DNA of 64,000 nt from Promicromonospora sukumoe (GCF_014137995.1 NZ_JACGWV010000003.1:1-64000), one strand, 5' to 3'. Shown: positions 26,001 through 34,921, counted from the stretch's first letter. Program-made: numbers and translations. Notes: generated from the letters alone by a model not told the origin.

Positions 26001-27114
26001 GAGCGGCGTCCTCAAGGGCGTCCAGGGCAAGGCGACGGCGGCCAAGCTGCCGTTCTCGTCCGGTGGCACCAAGGCCGACGGCCTGCGCGCCGGTGGCTCC
26101 GGGAGCGTCGCGGCCGGGGAGGTCGCCGAGGCGGTCTACCCGGACGTGGCCGCCGACGAGACGACCCTGTCGCACTCGACCTCGCACGAGATCGTCGCGT
26201 CGAGCTCGGTGGCCTGCCCGTCGGGCGTCACCAAGCTGCTGCGCACCTACACCCCCGGTGACTTCGGCATCACGGCCGGCTTCCAGCCGACCAGCGTCAC
26301 CTTCGGTATCCAGGAGGTGGCCACGCCGTCGACCACGGCCACGGTCACCCTCTACACGCTCTCGGGTGCGTTCACGTACGCCAACCTGACCCCGATCGGG
26401 TCGGGTCAGGTCACCGTGACCGACGACTTCGGCTCCTGGTACACGGTGCCGATCGACGCCGAGGCGACCATCGCCCCGGACGACATCCTGGTGGTCGAGG
26501 TCGCGGGTACCGCCATCTACGTGGGCGGCAACCCCGCCGCGGAGACGAGCCCCACGTACCTCGCCTCGGACGGCTGCGGGACCCCGGAGCCGACCACCGC
26601 CGACAGCCTGGGCTTCCCGGACTCCAACCTGGTCATCGACGTGACCGGTGAGGTGGCGGGCAGCGGTGGTGGCGTCGAGTGGCTGGACGTCCAGCCGCCG
26701 TCGTTCACCCTGGCGCCGGGCAAGAGCGTGACCGCGGTGGCGACCATCACGGCCGCCGTCGACCAGCCGGGCACCTACACGGCGTCGATCAACATCGGTA
26801 ACGACACGCCGTACGACGTCACCCCGGTGACGGCGACCATGTCGGTGAAGGCGCCCGCGGGCTGGGGCAAGATCACGGGCACGGTGAGCGGCGGCGGTGC
26901 GGCGATCGAGGACGCGGTCGTGGTCCTCGACGGCGTCTCGTACGACGTGGTGCTGCGGACGGACGCCGAAGGTACGTACTCGTACTGGATGCAGAAGTCC
27001 AACGCCCCGCTGCAGGTGACCGTCTCGGCCGACGGGTTCGTCCCGGCGACCAAGAAGGCCCAGATCATCGCGGGCCAGACCACGGTCTACAACTTCGGGC
27101 TGACCGCGCTGTAA
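23026..27114 (+). CDS. Large secreted S8 (subtilisin-like) serine protease
   Basis: 1362-residue exported protease. The signal peptide ends near AALA-QS (residue 35). An inhibitor-like pro-region spans about 45-170. The catalytic triad is Asp205 (NFDTGVDATHP), His252 (GQHGTHTMG) and Ser427 (FSGTSMATPH). Behind it lie four carboxypeptidase-regulatory-like beta modules starting near 500, 583, 856 and 1281, interrupted by a domain of about 200 residues with YLTSNGHINF and PFWDDLLLD (nidogen-like look) and a Ser/Gly region. No LPXTG or membrane anchor is present, so it should be fully secreted. Probably degrades extracellular protein or matures surface proteins. It diverges from the winged-helix regulator, its likely controller. 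Confidence 0.92.
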   Translation: MYRRRKIAGRATTAVTTALALLAASAVTVAPAALAQSVPTTTLTAADEPEDKLSSKVLTQLEDKKTADFWIQFADKADLAPAQGIADWSERGQFVYDALHATAKKSQASVITKLKAADAQYESYWINNAIFVDDGSLELAESLATSSAVSGIHEQITMQNEEPVEKKASGEKSAAAVEWGLDAINAPDVWDLGYTGSGITVANFDTGVDATHPALQSKYRGYNADGTYDNDYNYFDIPDTCGGGAPCDSGQHGTHTMGTIVGGSGANQIGVAPDATWIASNCIDNGGCAWDDYLANAQWFLAPTRADGSDADPSKRPHVVSNSWGIPPGVDLPQDWMSAETQAWNAAGIFGAWAGGNEGPSCESGRFPGEFEHTYSVGAFDVNGAIASFSARGPGRNGTLLPNIAAPGVNVRSSIPGGGYANFSGTSMATPHLAGAIALLWSAAPALVGDIEGTIALLDETAIDTEDLSCGGTPERNNVWGEGKLDVAALVDAAPTAGTGTVTGTVTDAAGAPIAGASVLVDGERDRTVSTGADGTFSATVLSGDFSVSASAFGYIASAPTAVTVDVDETETVSIALESAPRHDVTGTVVFEGTSEPVIGAPVTLRGSPYEPTATGEDGTFAFADVPEGTYSLSVELGGCAASYDGELVVDGAEDVDITIVPNVDDGGYSCSVTTADYRQGSTLLNLTGDDVATSVDLPFEFPLYGEAYSRAYLTSNGHINFLGSTTSYANVAIPATSQPNAALYPFWDDLLLDSASGVYTATTTVDGVDAYVLEWRNVRKYSPATDRLNFSVTLLANGDVTFGYGALTDSTSAKGDSATVGVENAAGTVATQYSFNQAALSEGLSLTFDAPAVASVSGVVKDYNTKEAIEGADVTLTSADGAETTATTGADGSYSALVSLGRYDVTLAADGYETLAKTANVSEEGGAVTVSGQLKAGQLTVSKTAIEASLAIGGSASRNIKITNSGSAPAEVDLSARGGEYVVLGGDTASTSGVLKGVQGKATAAKLPFSSGGTKADGLRAGGSGSVAAGEVAEAVYPDVAADETTLSHSTSHEIVASSSVACPSGVTKLLRTYTPGDFGITAGFQPTSVTFGIQEVATPSTTATVTLYTLSGAFTYANLTPIGSGQVTVTDDFGSWYTVPIDAEATIAPDDILVVEVAGTAIYVGGNPAAETSPTYLASDGCGTPEPTTADSLGFPDSNLVIDVTGEVAGSGGGVEWLDVQPPSFTLAPGKSVTAVATITAAVDQPGTYTASINIGNDTPYDVTPVTATMSVKAPAGWGKITGTVSGGGAAIEDAVVVLDGVSYDVVLRTDAEGTYSYWMQKSNAPLQVTVSADGFVPATKKAQIIAGQTTVYNFGLTAL

Positions 27115-27133
27115 CGGCGGAACACACGAAGAA

Positions 27134-27200
27134 GGGCGCCTGTCCGGCGGCCACCCTGTCGAGGTCTGGGTCTCGACAGGGGGTCGCGGGGCAGGCGCCC
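27134..27200. terminator. Nested terminator between convergent S8 protease and ino1
   Basis: An outer stem GGGCGCCTG with CAGGCGCCC encloses a second stem CCCTGTCGAG with CTCGACAGGG. It begins 20 bases after the protease stop and ends 25 bases before the ino1 stop, so it serves both strands. Confidence 0.8.
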
Positions 27201-27224
27201 TGCGCTCCGCGTCAGCGCTGGGTG

Positions 27225-28316
27225 TCAGCGCTCGATGTCACCGCGGATGAAGGCCTCCAGCTGGGCACGGCCCGCGGTGTCCTCCATCTGCACGGGCGGG
27301 GACTTCATGAAGTAGGTCGCCGCCGACAGGATCGGGCCGCCGACGCCGCGGTCCTTCGCGATCTTCGCGGCGCGCACCGCGTCGATGATGATGCCCGCGG
27401 AGTTGGGGGAGTCCCACACCTCGAGCTTGTACTCCAGGCTCAGCGGCACCTCGCCGAAGGCACGGCCCTCGAGGCGCACGTAGGCCCACTTGCGGTCGTC
27501 GAGCCAGGCGACGTAGTCCGACGGCCCGATGTGGACGTTGCGGTCCTCCTTCTTGCCGGCCAGGGGCCCGGTGAGGTTGGACGTCACGGCCTGCGTCTTG
27601 GAGAGCTTCTTCGACTCCAGCCGGTCGCGCTGCAGCATGTTCTTGAAGTCCATGTTGCCGCCGACGTTGAGCTGGTAGGTGCGGTCCAGGACGACGCCGC
27701 GCTCCTCGAACAGCTTGGCCAGCACGCGGTGCGTGATCGTGGCGCCGACCTGCGACTTGATGTCGTCGCCGACGATCGGCACGCCGGCCTCCTCGAACTT
27801 CGCGGCCCACTCGGGGTCGGACGCGATGAACACGGGCAGGGCGTTCACGAACGCGACGCCCGCCTCGATCGCGCACTGCGCGTAGAACTTGGCGGCCTCC
27901 TCGGAGCCCACCGGCAGGTAGCAGACGAGCACGTCGACCTCGGCGGCGCGCAGCGCGGCGACGACGTCGACGGCGTCCTTCGTGGACTCGTCGATCGTCG
28001 CGCGGTAGTAGTCGCCCAGACCGTCGAGGGTCGGGCCCCGCTGGACCGTCACGCCCGTCGGGGGGACGTCGGCGATCTTGATGGTGTTGTTCTCGGACGC
28101 GTTGATGGCCTCGGCCAGGTCGAACCCGACCTTCTTCGCGTCCACGTCGAACGCGGCGACGAACTCGAGGTCTGACACGTGGTAGTCGCCGAACTGCACG
28201 TGCATGAGGCCCGGGACGGTGCTCGCCGGGTCGGCGTCACGGTAGTAGTGCACGCCCTGGACCAGGGACGAGGCGCAGTTTCCTACGCCGACGATGCCCA
28301 CGCGGATGGAGGTCAT
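27225..28316 (-). CDS. ino1: Myo-inositol-1-phosphate synthase
   Basis: Converts glucose-6-phosphate to inositol-1-phosphate, the first step to phosphatidylinositol and mycothiol in actinobacteria. 363 residues, matching the short bacterial Ino1 form. The NAD loop is [16 protein letters not shown]; the catalytic lysine region and family signatures follow in [23 protein letters not shown] and [15 protein letters not shown]. The start codon overlaps the stop of padR (ATGA), so translation is probably coupled and the two form one operon under the PadR operator. Ino1 near PBPs and rpsF is a familiar order in Micrococcales. Confidence 0.97.
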   Translation of the reverse strand: MTSIRVGIVGVGNCASSLVQGVHYYRDADPASTVPGLMHVQFGDYHVSDLEFVAAFDVDAKKVGFDLAEAINASENNTIKIADVPPTGVTVQRGPTLDGLGDYYRATIDESTKDAVDVVAALRAAEVDVLVCYLPVGSEEAAKFYAQCAIEAGVAFVNALPVFIASDPEWAAKFEEAGVPIVGDDIKSQVGATITHRVLAKLFEERGVVLDRTYQLNVGGNMDFKNMLQRDRLESKKLSKTQAVTSNLTGPLAGKKEDRNVHIGPSDYVAWLDDRKWAYVRLEGRAFGEVPLSLEYKLEVWDSPNSAGIIIDAVRAAKIAKDRGVGGPILSAATYFMKSPPVQMEDTAGRAQLEAFIRGDIER

Positions 28317-28960
28317 CCTCGCTCCTTCTTCGTTTGTTCCTGCTGGGACGAGTGGCTCGGCGCCACGGCGCGTCCCCGCTCGGTGGAGATGAGGCTGTCG
28401 AGCCAGTGCACCTCGCGCTCGACCTTCTCGAGCCCGAAGCGCCGGAGCTCCAGCGCATATTCGTCGAGCCGCGAACGCGGGTGCGTCGTCGACTCCCGAA
28501 GGGCCTCCAGGCGCTCGGTCAGCCGGGTGCGCCGGCCTTCCAGCACGCGGAGGCGGGTTTCCGCGTCGGTCTGCCCGAACAGGGCGAACCGCACGTCGAA
28601 GTTGTCGTCCTCCCAGGCCGCGGGACCGGCGGTGGCCAGGACGGACTGGAGGTGCTCCTTGCCCTCGGCGGTCAGCTCGTAGACGACGCGTCGCCGTCCG
28701 AGGGGCTTGGGCTTGGCGGTCCTGCCGGGAATCCCGGCTTTCCCCTTGCGGGGGGTCGACGGCGTCGGGTCGCTCTCGGTGGTCGCGATCAGACCCCGGG
28801 CGACCAGGCCCTTCAGGGCCGGGTAGAGCGTGCCATAGGAGAAGGCGCGGAACGAGCCCAGCACCAGGTTGAGCCGCTTGCGCAGCTCGTAGCCGTGCAG
28901 CGGGGACTCGTTGAGCAGGCCGAGGACGGCGGTCTCCAGCACGTCGGATCGGCTGCGCAC
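28313..28960 (-). CDS. PadR-family transcriptional regulator
   Basis: A 215-residue PadR repressor. The N-terminal winged helix is [24 protein letters not shown] and [19 protein letters not shown]; the C-terminal half (from about 120) is a long helical dimerisation region with [16 protein letters not shown] basic linker with [15 protein letters not shown] completes the wing. GTG 28960 is chosen because AGGAGG ends five bases before it. A 27-bp perfect palindrome lies 50 bases upstream, almost certainly the autoregulatory site. Cotranscribed with ino1, so it probably adjusts inositol synthesis; the effector is unknown. Confidence 0.92.
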   Translation of the reverse strand: MRSRSDVLETAVLGLLNESPLHGYELRKRLNLVLGSFRAFSYGTLYPALKGLVARGLIATTESDPTPSTPRKGKAGIPGRTAKPKPLGRRRVVYELTAEGKEHLQSVLATAGPAAWEDDNFDVRFALFGQTDAETRLRVLEGRRTRLTERLEALRESTTHPRSRLDEYALELRRFGLEKVEREVHWLDSLISTERGRAVAPSHSSQQEQTKKERG

Positions 28961-29285
28961 GGCGACCTCCTTCCTGGACGAACCTGGTCGACCGGGTCGA
29001 ATGCTTCCGCTCGATGTATCGAGTCGATACATCGAGAGAATAAGCACGGGCCGCGCGAGGCGCAATCCGCAGCCGTTGGCCACTGGTTCCATCAGCGAGG
29101 TGAGAGAAGTGTGAAGTGAGGGCAGACGGACTGGGTTGACCGTGCGGTGAAATGTCCAGCCTGGGCGATGTGGGTGGATCCGGTTGCTGCGCCAGAGGGT
29201 GAATCCCCTATGGTTTCGGGTGGTCCGCCGTGGTGCGTCGACCGCGCACCCGCGGACCCCGAGTCCGAACGAGGAAGAGGCAGTC
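28961..29285. other. Divergent padR / PBP intergenic region
   Basis: 325 bases holding the PadR palindrome near the padR side and, near the PBP side, TATGGTTTCG (29209), a likely -10 that is mirrored by TATCGTTTCG (32026) before the second PBP. No gene seen. Confidence 0.55.
29010..29036. promoter_or_regulatory. PadR operator, perfect 27-bp palindrome
   Basis: Arms of 13 bases around a single central G at 29023; the core is ATGTATCGA-G-TCGATACAT. ATGT...ACAT ends with this spacing are the usual PadR recognition pattern. It sits 50 bases upstream of the padR start. Confidence 0.8.
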
Positions 29286-31856
29286 GTGTCGCACTGGAGT
29301 CCTTCTCCGATCTGGCCGCAGACGCCCCGGCGCAGGCAGGGAATCTGGAACTATCCCCGGCCGCACCGGACCGGGTTGCGCGCCTGGGTCCCGTCGTGGC
29401 GGTTCGTCGTGGGATCGCTGCTGACCGGTGCGTCGCTCGTCGCGGGGGTCGTCCTGGCCGCCTGGGTGGACGTCACCGTCCCGGCCGAGCTGAACACCGT
29501 GCGCTCCGAGACCACGACGGTCTACTACTCCGACGGCAAGCCGCTGGGGAAGTTCGCGGCCGAGAACCGCACCATCGTGGCGCTCGCCGACCTGCCGCCG
29601 TACGTCGCCGAGGCCGTGATCTCGTCGGAGGACCAGAGCTTCCGCACCCACATGGGCATCAACCCGCTGGGCATCGCCCGGGCGGCGCTCAACAACGTGA
29701 CCGGCGGCGCCCAGCAGGGCGCGTCGACGCTCACCCAGCAGTACGTGGAGAACTACTACATCGGTGTGGGCGAGGCCACCTACGCGGACAAGTTCCGCGA
29801 GGCGATCCTCGCGCTCAAGGTGACCCAGGAGCAGTCCAAGGACGAGGTGCTCGAGGGCTACATGAACACCATCTACCTGGGGCGCGGTGCCTACGGCATC
29901 GAGGCCGCGTCCCAGGCGTACTTCGGGCACTCGGCCAAGAAGATGACGATCTCCGAGTCGGCGTTCCTCGCGGGCATCATCCCGAACCCCACGTACTGGG
30001 ACCCGCGGCAGGGCGAGGGCGCCCAGGTCCAGGCCGAGGCGCGCTGGGGCCGCACCCTCGACTTCATGGTCGAGTCGGGCACCATCACGGCGGACGACCG
30101 CGCCGCCGCCGAGTTCCCCAAGCTCAAGAAGTACACGCAGGGCTCGGGCAACCCGCAGACCGCGTACCTGCTGGAGGCGGTCGCCAAGGAGCTCGCCGAC
30201 CCGGACGGGGCGAACATCCAGGAGGGCCAGCTCACGACCGGCGGGTTCTCGATCAAGACCACGATCGACCGCAAGATGCAGGCGGCCGCGGCGGAGTCGA
30301 TGGCGCTGCCCAAGGACGCCGACGAGAACACACGTGCGTCGCTCACCTCGATCGACCCGTCGTCGGGCGCGATCAAGGCGCTGTACGGCGGTCCGGACTA
30401 CAGCATCTACCCCACGAACTCGGCGACGCAGGACATCGCCCAGGCGGGTTCGACGTTCAAGCCCTTCACGCTGGTCGCCGCCCTGGAGGAGGGCATCCCG
30501 CTGACCAAGACGTACGACGGCACGTCCCCGCAGGAGATCGAGGGCTACAACAACCGGAACGCCGAGACCGGCGAGGAGGAGCAGGCGGTCCTCACCAACT
30601 TCGGCCAGCCGCCGTACGGCGAGAGCTACCCGAACGTCTCCCTGCTCGACGCCACGGCCAACTCGGTGAACACGGCCTACGTGCACCTCAACGTCGAGGT
30701 GGGCCCGGACAAGACCAAGGACGTCGCCACCCGCGCGGGCATCCCGGAGACCGACGCCAACGGGAACGAGATCGTCGCCTCCAACCTGGCGAACGTGCTG
30801 GGCACGGCGAGCGTGCACAACATCGACATCGCCCGCGCCTACACCACCTTCGCGGCGCAGGGCACCCGGACGACGCCGCACCTGGTCGACGAGGTGACCA
30901 ACGGCGAGAACACGATCCACGTGTGGGGCGGGACCGCCGAGACGGAGTTCGACCCCGAGGTGATGGCCGCCGCCACGTACGCCCTGACCCAGGTGGTCCA
31001 GGAGGGCTCCGGTGAGCCGGCCTCGCACCTCGTCGGGCCCGACGGCGTGACGCCGCGGCCCGTGGCCGGCAAGACCGGTACCTCGAACAGCAACCGCTCG
31101 GCGTGGTTCGCCGGCTACGTGCCGCAGCTCGCGACCGTCGTCGGGCTGTACCAGTACGACCGCGACGCGCGCGAGGGCAAGGGCGAGTACCAGCAGATCA
31201 CGCCCTTCGGGGAGTGGAAGGAGATGGGCCTCACCGGTCTGACCGGTGGTACCTGGCCGGTGACGGCCTGGGCCGAGTACATGGGCAAGGCCACCGAGGG
31301 CATGGACGTCGAGGAGTTCCCGCCGTACGAGATGCCGGTTCCCGAGCCGTCCGCGTCGCCGTCGCCGTCGGTGAGCCCCTCCGAGGAGACCGAGGAGATG
31401 GTCACGGTGCCGACCAACCTCGTGGGCCAGCAGTTCGCGGACGCCTCGGCGGCGCTCGCCGGCCTTCAGCTCGTCCCCGTGCAGGTCAACGTGGACAGCG
31501 CGGAGCCCGCGGGCACGGTGCTCGCCGTCGACCGCGCCGGCGAGCAGGTCGAGCGCAACACGGAGATCCAGGTGCAGATCTCCAACGGCTCGGCCGCGGA
31601 GGTGGAGACCACGGCGGTGCCCTGGGGCCTGACCAACCAGGACCAGGGCGACGCCGAGCACGCGCTCCAGGAGGCGGAGCTCAACCCGGTGGTCCAGGAG
31701 GCGCCGTCGGACACCGTGCCCGAGGGCTCGGTGATCTCGGTCGACCCGGGCGAGGGCTCGGAGGTGCCGAAGGGCAGCGACGTGACGCTGGTCGTCTCGA
31801 CCGGGCCGGACCCCTCCGACGACCCGTCGGAGGACGGCGGAGGCTTCTTCGGCTAG
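29286..31856 (+). CDS. Class A penicillin-binding protein with PASTA domains (first copy)
   Basis: Bifunctional peptidoglycan synthase, 856 residues. A cytoplasmic tail (SPSPIWPQTPRRRQGIWNYP) precedes one membrane helix near 45-65. The GT51 domain has catalytic Glu115 (VISSEDQSF) and GASTLTQQYVEN. The transpeptidase domain has Ser389 in GSTFK, the SVN triad member in TANSVNT, and KTGTS. After a Pro/Ser linker come two PASTA domains (from MVTVPTNLVGQQFADA), which bind peptidoglycan or lipid II. GTG 29286 follows GAGGAAGAGG. The adjacent gene is a full paralogue. Corresponds in position to PonA-type genes upstream of rpsF in actinobacteria. Confidence 0.95.
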   Translation: MSHWSPSPIWPQTPRRRQGIWNYPRPHRTGLRAWVPSWRFVVGSLLTGASLVAGVVLAAWVDVTVPAELNTVRSETTTVYYSDGKPLGKFAAENRTIVALADLPPYVAEAVISSEDQSFRTHMGINPLGIARAALNNVTGGAQQGASTLTQQYVENYYIGVGEATYADKFREAILALKVTQEQSKDEVLEGYMNTIYLGRGAYGIEAASQAYFGHSAKKMTISESAFLAGIIPNPTYWDPRQGEGAQVQAEARWGRTLDFMVESGTITADDRAAAEFPKLKKYTQGSGNPQTAYLLEAVAKELADPDGANIQEGQLTTGGFSIKTTIDRKMQAAAAESMALPKDADENTRASLTSIDPSSGAIKALYGGPDYSIYPTNSATQDIAQAGSTFKPFTLVAALEEGIPLTKTYDGTSPQEIEGYNNRNAETGEEEQAVLTNFGQPPYGESYPNVSLLDATANSVNTAYVHLNVEVGPDKTKDVATRAGIPETDANGNEIVASNLANVLGTASVHNIDIARAYTTFAAQGTRTTPHLVDEVTNGENTIHVWGGTAETEFDPEVMAAATYALTQVVQEGSGEPASHLVGPDGVTPRPVAGKTGTSNSNRSAWFAGYVPQLATVVGLYQYDRDAREGKGEYQQITPFGEWKEMGLTGLTGGTWPVTAWAEYMGKATEGMDVEEFPPYEMPVPEPSASPSPSVSPSEETEEMVTVPTNLVGQQFADASAALAGLQLVPVQVNVDSAEPAGTVLAVDRAGEQVERNTEIQVQISNGSAAEVETTAVPWGLTNQDQGDAEHALQEAELNPVVQEAPSDTVPEGSVISVDPGEGSEVPKGSDVTLVVSTGPDPSDDPSEDGGGFFG

Positions 31857-31860
31857 CCGG

Positions 31861-31887
31861 GGCCGGACGGGCGCTGCCCGTCCGGCC
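31861..31887 (+). terminator. Terminator after first PBP gene
   Basis: GGCCGGACGGGC and GCCCGTCCGGCC pair perfectly (12 bp) around a GCT loop, five bases after the stop codon. It separates the two PBP genes into different transcripts. Confidence 0.85.
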
Positions 31888-32102
31888 GGCTCTGCCGGCG
31901 TCGGGTGAAGTGCCGGGTGAAATACCCCGATCGGCGCTGGTAGAGCCCGTTGAGACGTGTGTCTCGGACACGGGGCGTCCACAGAGAAAACGCGTTTGTG
32001 CTACTTGCTGCCGACATCGATCCTCTATCGTTTCGACGGTTCAGTGTGCTTGCTGGACCCCGTTCAGTGGCTTGCTGAACCGATTCGAGGAACGAGGAAG
32101 AA

Positions 32103-34676
32103 GTGGCGAACAGGAGCCCCTCTCCGATCTGGCCGCAGACCCCCCGGCGCCGGCGCGGTTTCTGGAACTACCCCCGTCCGCACCGTACGGGGCTGCGTGC
32201 CTGGATCCCGTCGTGGCGCGTCGTCGTCGGTACCGGCCTGACCATGCTGTCCCTCGGCATCGGTGTCTTCACCGCCGGGTGGATCGGCTGGGCCGTGCCG
32301 GACGAGAACCCGAGCATCGGTTCGGAGACCACCACGGTCTACTACGCCGACAAGAAGGTGATGGGGAAGTTCGCGGCGATCGACCGCACGATCCGCACGC
32401 TCGACGAGCTGCCCCCGTACATCCCCCAGGCCGTCGTGGCGTCCGAGGACCAGGGTTTCCAGGACCACATGGGCGTCGACCCCGTGGGCATCGTCCGCGC
32501 GGCGATCAGCAACGTGACCGGCGGCGGCCGCCAGGGCGCGTCGACGCTGACGCAGCAGTACGTGGAGAACACGTACTTCGAGCCGGGGCAGTCCTCCTAC
32601 GCGGACAAGTTCCGCGAGATCATCCTGGCCCTCAAGGTGGACCAGGAGAAGTCGAAGGACGAGATCCTCGAGGGCTACGTCAACAGCATCTACCTGGGCC
32701 GTGGTGCCTACGGGTTCGAGGCCGCGGCGAAGGCGTACTTCAACAAGCCGGCGGCCGAGCTCACCGTCTCGGAGACCGCGATGCTGGTGGGCATCATCCC
32801 GTCGCCGTCCTACTGGGACCCGCGCTTCGGCGAGGAGTCGAAGGCCGTCGCGGAGCAGAAGTGGGCCCGCGTGCTGCGGAACATGGCCGACATGGGCCTG
32901 ATCAGCCAGGAAGAGCGGAACGCCGCCACCTTCCCGGAGCCGATCGAGTACAAGCCCGTGTCGCGCGCCGGGCAGGTCGGCTTCCTGCTCGAGGAGGTCC
33001 GCAAGGAGCTCGCCGACCCGAACGGGGCGAACCTCAGCGAAGAGGACCTCATGAACAACGGTTATGAGATCCGCACGACGATCAACTCGAAGTTCCAGAA
33101 GGCCGCGGTCGAGACGGCCAACACCATCCCCTACAAGGGGGAGGGCGCGGCGTCCGACCGGCTCGGTGTCTCCATCGTGTCGATCGACCCCAAGGACGGC
33201 GCCGTCCGGGCGCTGTACGGCGGCAAGGACTACGCGGAGTTCCAGTTCAACTCCGCGACCGACGGCAAGGCACAGCCTGGCTCCACGGCCAAGCCCTTCA
33301 CCCTGATCGGCGCGCTCGAGGAGGACCACGAGCTCAACGAGATCTACCCCGGTAACAGCCCGATGCAGATTCCGGGCTGGACCGTGCTCAACAAGGAGAC
33401 GGGCGTCGAGGAGGAGGTCGAGCTCACCAACTTCGGTACGGAGGAGGGCGGCGAGTCGTTCGGCAACATCGACCTCGTCAAGGCCACGGCGGACTCCGTG
33501 AACACGGTGTACGCCCAGCTGAACGTCGACATCGGGCCGAAGAAGTCGCAGGACGTGGCGATCCGCGCCGGGATCCCCGAGGCGTCCACGAACGCCACGC
33601 TGTCCAACGTGCTGGGTACCGAGCCGGTGCGCGCGATCGACCTCGCGGGCGCCTACGCGACGTTCGCCGCGCAGGGCACGCGCCACAAGACGCACATCGT
33701 GACGTCGGTGATGGACGGCGAGGAGGGGGTCTACACGTTCACGGGCGACACGGTGAAGGACGCCATCGACCCCGAGGTCATGACCAAGGCCACCTACGCG
33801 ATGACGAAGGTGGTGGAGGAGGGGTCCGGTGCGCCGGCCCAGGAGCTGCTCGGTCCCGACGGCACCCCGCGGCCCGTCGCGGGCAAGACCGGCTCGACCA
33901 ACGGCAACAAGTCGGCGTGGTTCGCCGGCTACATCCCGCAGCTCACGACGGTGGTGGGCCTGTACCAGACGGCCGAGGACGGCATCAGCCAGGAGTCGAT
34001 CACCCCCTTCGGCGAGTGGGCCAACTACAGCCTGACCGGCGGTACCTGGCCGGTGACGGCGTGGACGCACTACATGCAGGCCGTCACCGAGGGCATGGAG
34101 GTCGAGCAGTTCCCCGAGTACACGCCGCCGGCCCCCAAGCCGTCGCCGTCGCCCACCCCGTCGGTGTCGCCGTCCGAGGAGCAGGACGACATGGTGGTGG
34201 TGCCGACCGGGCTCGTCGGCCAGCAGGTCGTGTCCGCCGCGGCCACGCTCTCCGGCGCCGGGGTCAGGCCCCAGCTCGTGGAGGTCCCGAGCGACCAGCC
34301 GCCGGGCACCGTGCTCTCCGTCGAGAAGGAGGGCCAGGAGGTCAAGCGGAACTCGCCCATCCGGGTCGAGGTCTCGACCGGGCCCGACCAGGACACCGCC
34401 ACCGTTCCGGGCGGCCTGATCGGCAGTGACGAGAACAACGCGCGCGGCCAGCTCCGGGCCGCGGGGCTGGACCCGGCGATCGAGTACCAGGAGTCCGCCG
34501 ACGTCCAACAGGGGCAGGTCATCTCGGTGAACCCGGGTGAGGGCGCCACAGTGCCACGGGGCACTCGCGTGCAGGTGATCGTCTCGTCGGGTTCCGGCGA
34601 CATCGGGATACCCACCGGTGAACCGACGGAGGGCGGCAACGGGAACGGCAACGGCAACGGGGGCGGCCGCCCGTAG
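32103..34676 (+). CDS. Class A penicillin-binding protein with PASTA domains (second copy)
   Basis: 857-residue paralogue of the preceding gene, colinear over its whole length, including the tail SPSPIWPQTPRRRRGFWNYP. Glu115 (ASEDQGF) is the GT51 catalyst and Ser394 (GSTAKPF) the transpeptidase nucleophile; TADSVNT and KTGST complete the active site. Two PASTA domains follow a Pro-rich linker, and the protein ends in a Gly/Asn low-complexity tail absent from the first copy. The start is GTG 32103 behind GAGGAAG. Its upstream region shares the CTATCGTTTCG box with the first copy, suggesting that the duplication included the promoter. The two may work at different growth stages; this is inference. 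Confidence 0.95.
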   Translation: MANRSPSPIWPQTPRRRRGFWNYPRPHRTGLRAWIPSWRVVVGTGLTMLSLGIGVFTAGWIGWAVPDENPSIGSETTTVYYADKKVMGKFAAIDRTIRTLDELPPYIPQAVVASEDQGFQDHMGVDPVGIVRAAISNVTGGGRQGASTLTQQYVENTYFEPGQSSYADKFREIILALKVDQEKSKDEILEGYVNSIYLGRGAYGFEAAAKAYFNKPAAELTVSETAMLVGIIPSPSYWDPRFGEESKAVAEQKWARVLRNMADMGLISQEERNAATFPEPIEYKPVSRAGQVGFLLEEVRKELADPNGANLSEEDLMNNGYEIRTTINSKFQKAAVETANTIPYKGEGAASDRLGVSIVSIDPKDGAVRALYGGKDYAEFQFNSATDGKAQPGSTAKPFTLIGALEEDHELNEIYPGNSPMQIPGWTVLNKETGVEEEVELTNFGTEEGGESFGNIDLVKATADSVNTVYAQLNVDIGPKKSQDVAIRAGIPEASTNATLSNVLGTEPVRAIDLAGAYATFAAQGTRHKTHIVTSVMDGEEGVYTFTGDTVKDAIDPEVMTKATYAMTKVVEEGSGAPAQELLGPDGTPRPVAGKTGSTNGNKSAWFAGYIPQLTTVVGLYQTAEDGISQESITPFGEWANYSLTGGTWPVTAWTHYMQAVTEGMEVEQFPEYTPPAPKPSPSPTPSVSPSEEQDDMVVVPTGLVGQQVVSAAATLSGAGVRPQLVEVPSDQPPGTVLSVEKEGQEVKRNSPIRVEVSTGPDQDTATVPGGLIGSDENNARGQLRAAGLDPAIEYQESADVQQGQVISVNPGEGATVPRGTRVQVIVSSGSGDIGIPTGEPTEGGNGNGNGNGGGRP

Positions 34677-34686
34677 CCGGCGTCGT

Positions 34687-34707
34687 CCGGACGCCCAGGG
34701 CGTCCGG
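34687..34707 (+). terminator. Palindrome after second PBP gene
   Basis: CCGGACGCCC and GGGCGTCCGG around one central A, ten bases after the stop. Immediately followed by a larger hairpin. Confidence 0.55.
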
Positions 34708-34712
34708 TGCCC

Positions 34713-34756
34713 ACGGCCGAGGGGCCGTCTCCTGCGGGAGGCGGCCCCTCGGCCGT
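34713..34756 (+). terminator. Terminator between PBP and rpsF
   Basis: A 15-bp perfect stem (34713-34727 with 34742-34756) beginning ACGGCCGAGGGG, with a small TCTCC/GGGAGG stem inside its loop. It isolates the ribosomal operon from the PBP transcript. Confidence 0.8.
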
Positions 34757-34865
34757 TCCGCTGCCCGGTGCCGGGGTGCCCGGTGCCGCACGGCGTGTGA
34801 GAGGGGTCTCGTGCGCTCGATTCCGCCGTCGCGCGCAGGCCGGGTAGGCTTGGCCCTTGCTGTGA

Positions 34866-34915
34866 ACCCTCCTGTCACGGAACGACCGTGACCGCTGAGA
34901 CCAGAGGAGGTGGGT
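34866..34915 (+). promoter_or_regulatory. Candidate S6:S18 autoregulatory leader of rpsF
   Basis: ACCCTCCT (34866) can pair with the ribosome site in AGGAGGTGGGT (34905-34915), enclosing a perfect hairpin GTCACGG-AACGA-CCGTGAC (34874-34892) followed by CCG on its 3' side. Hiding the ribosome site plus a CCG next to a hairpin matches the known S6:S18 leader that represses rpsF. Read by eye; a covariance search would decide. Confidence 0.5.
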
Positions 34916-34921
34916 ATACAC

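Noticed and set aside
23098..26187. Long minus-strand frame opposite the S8 protease
   Set aside because: Val/Arg/Gly-rich shadow of the protease reading frame without domains.
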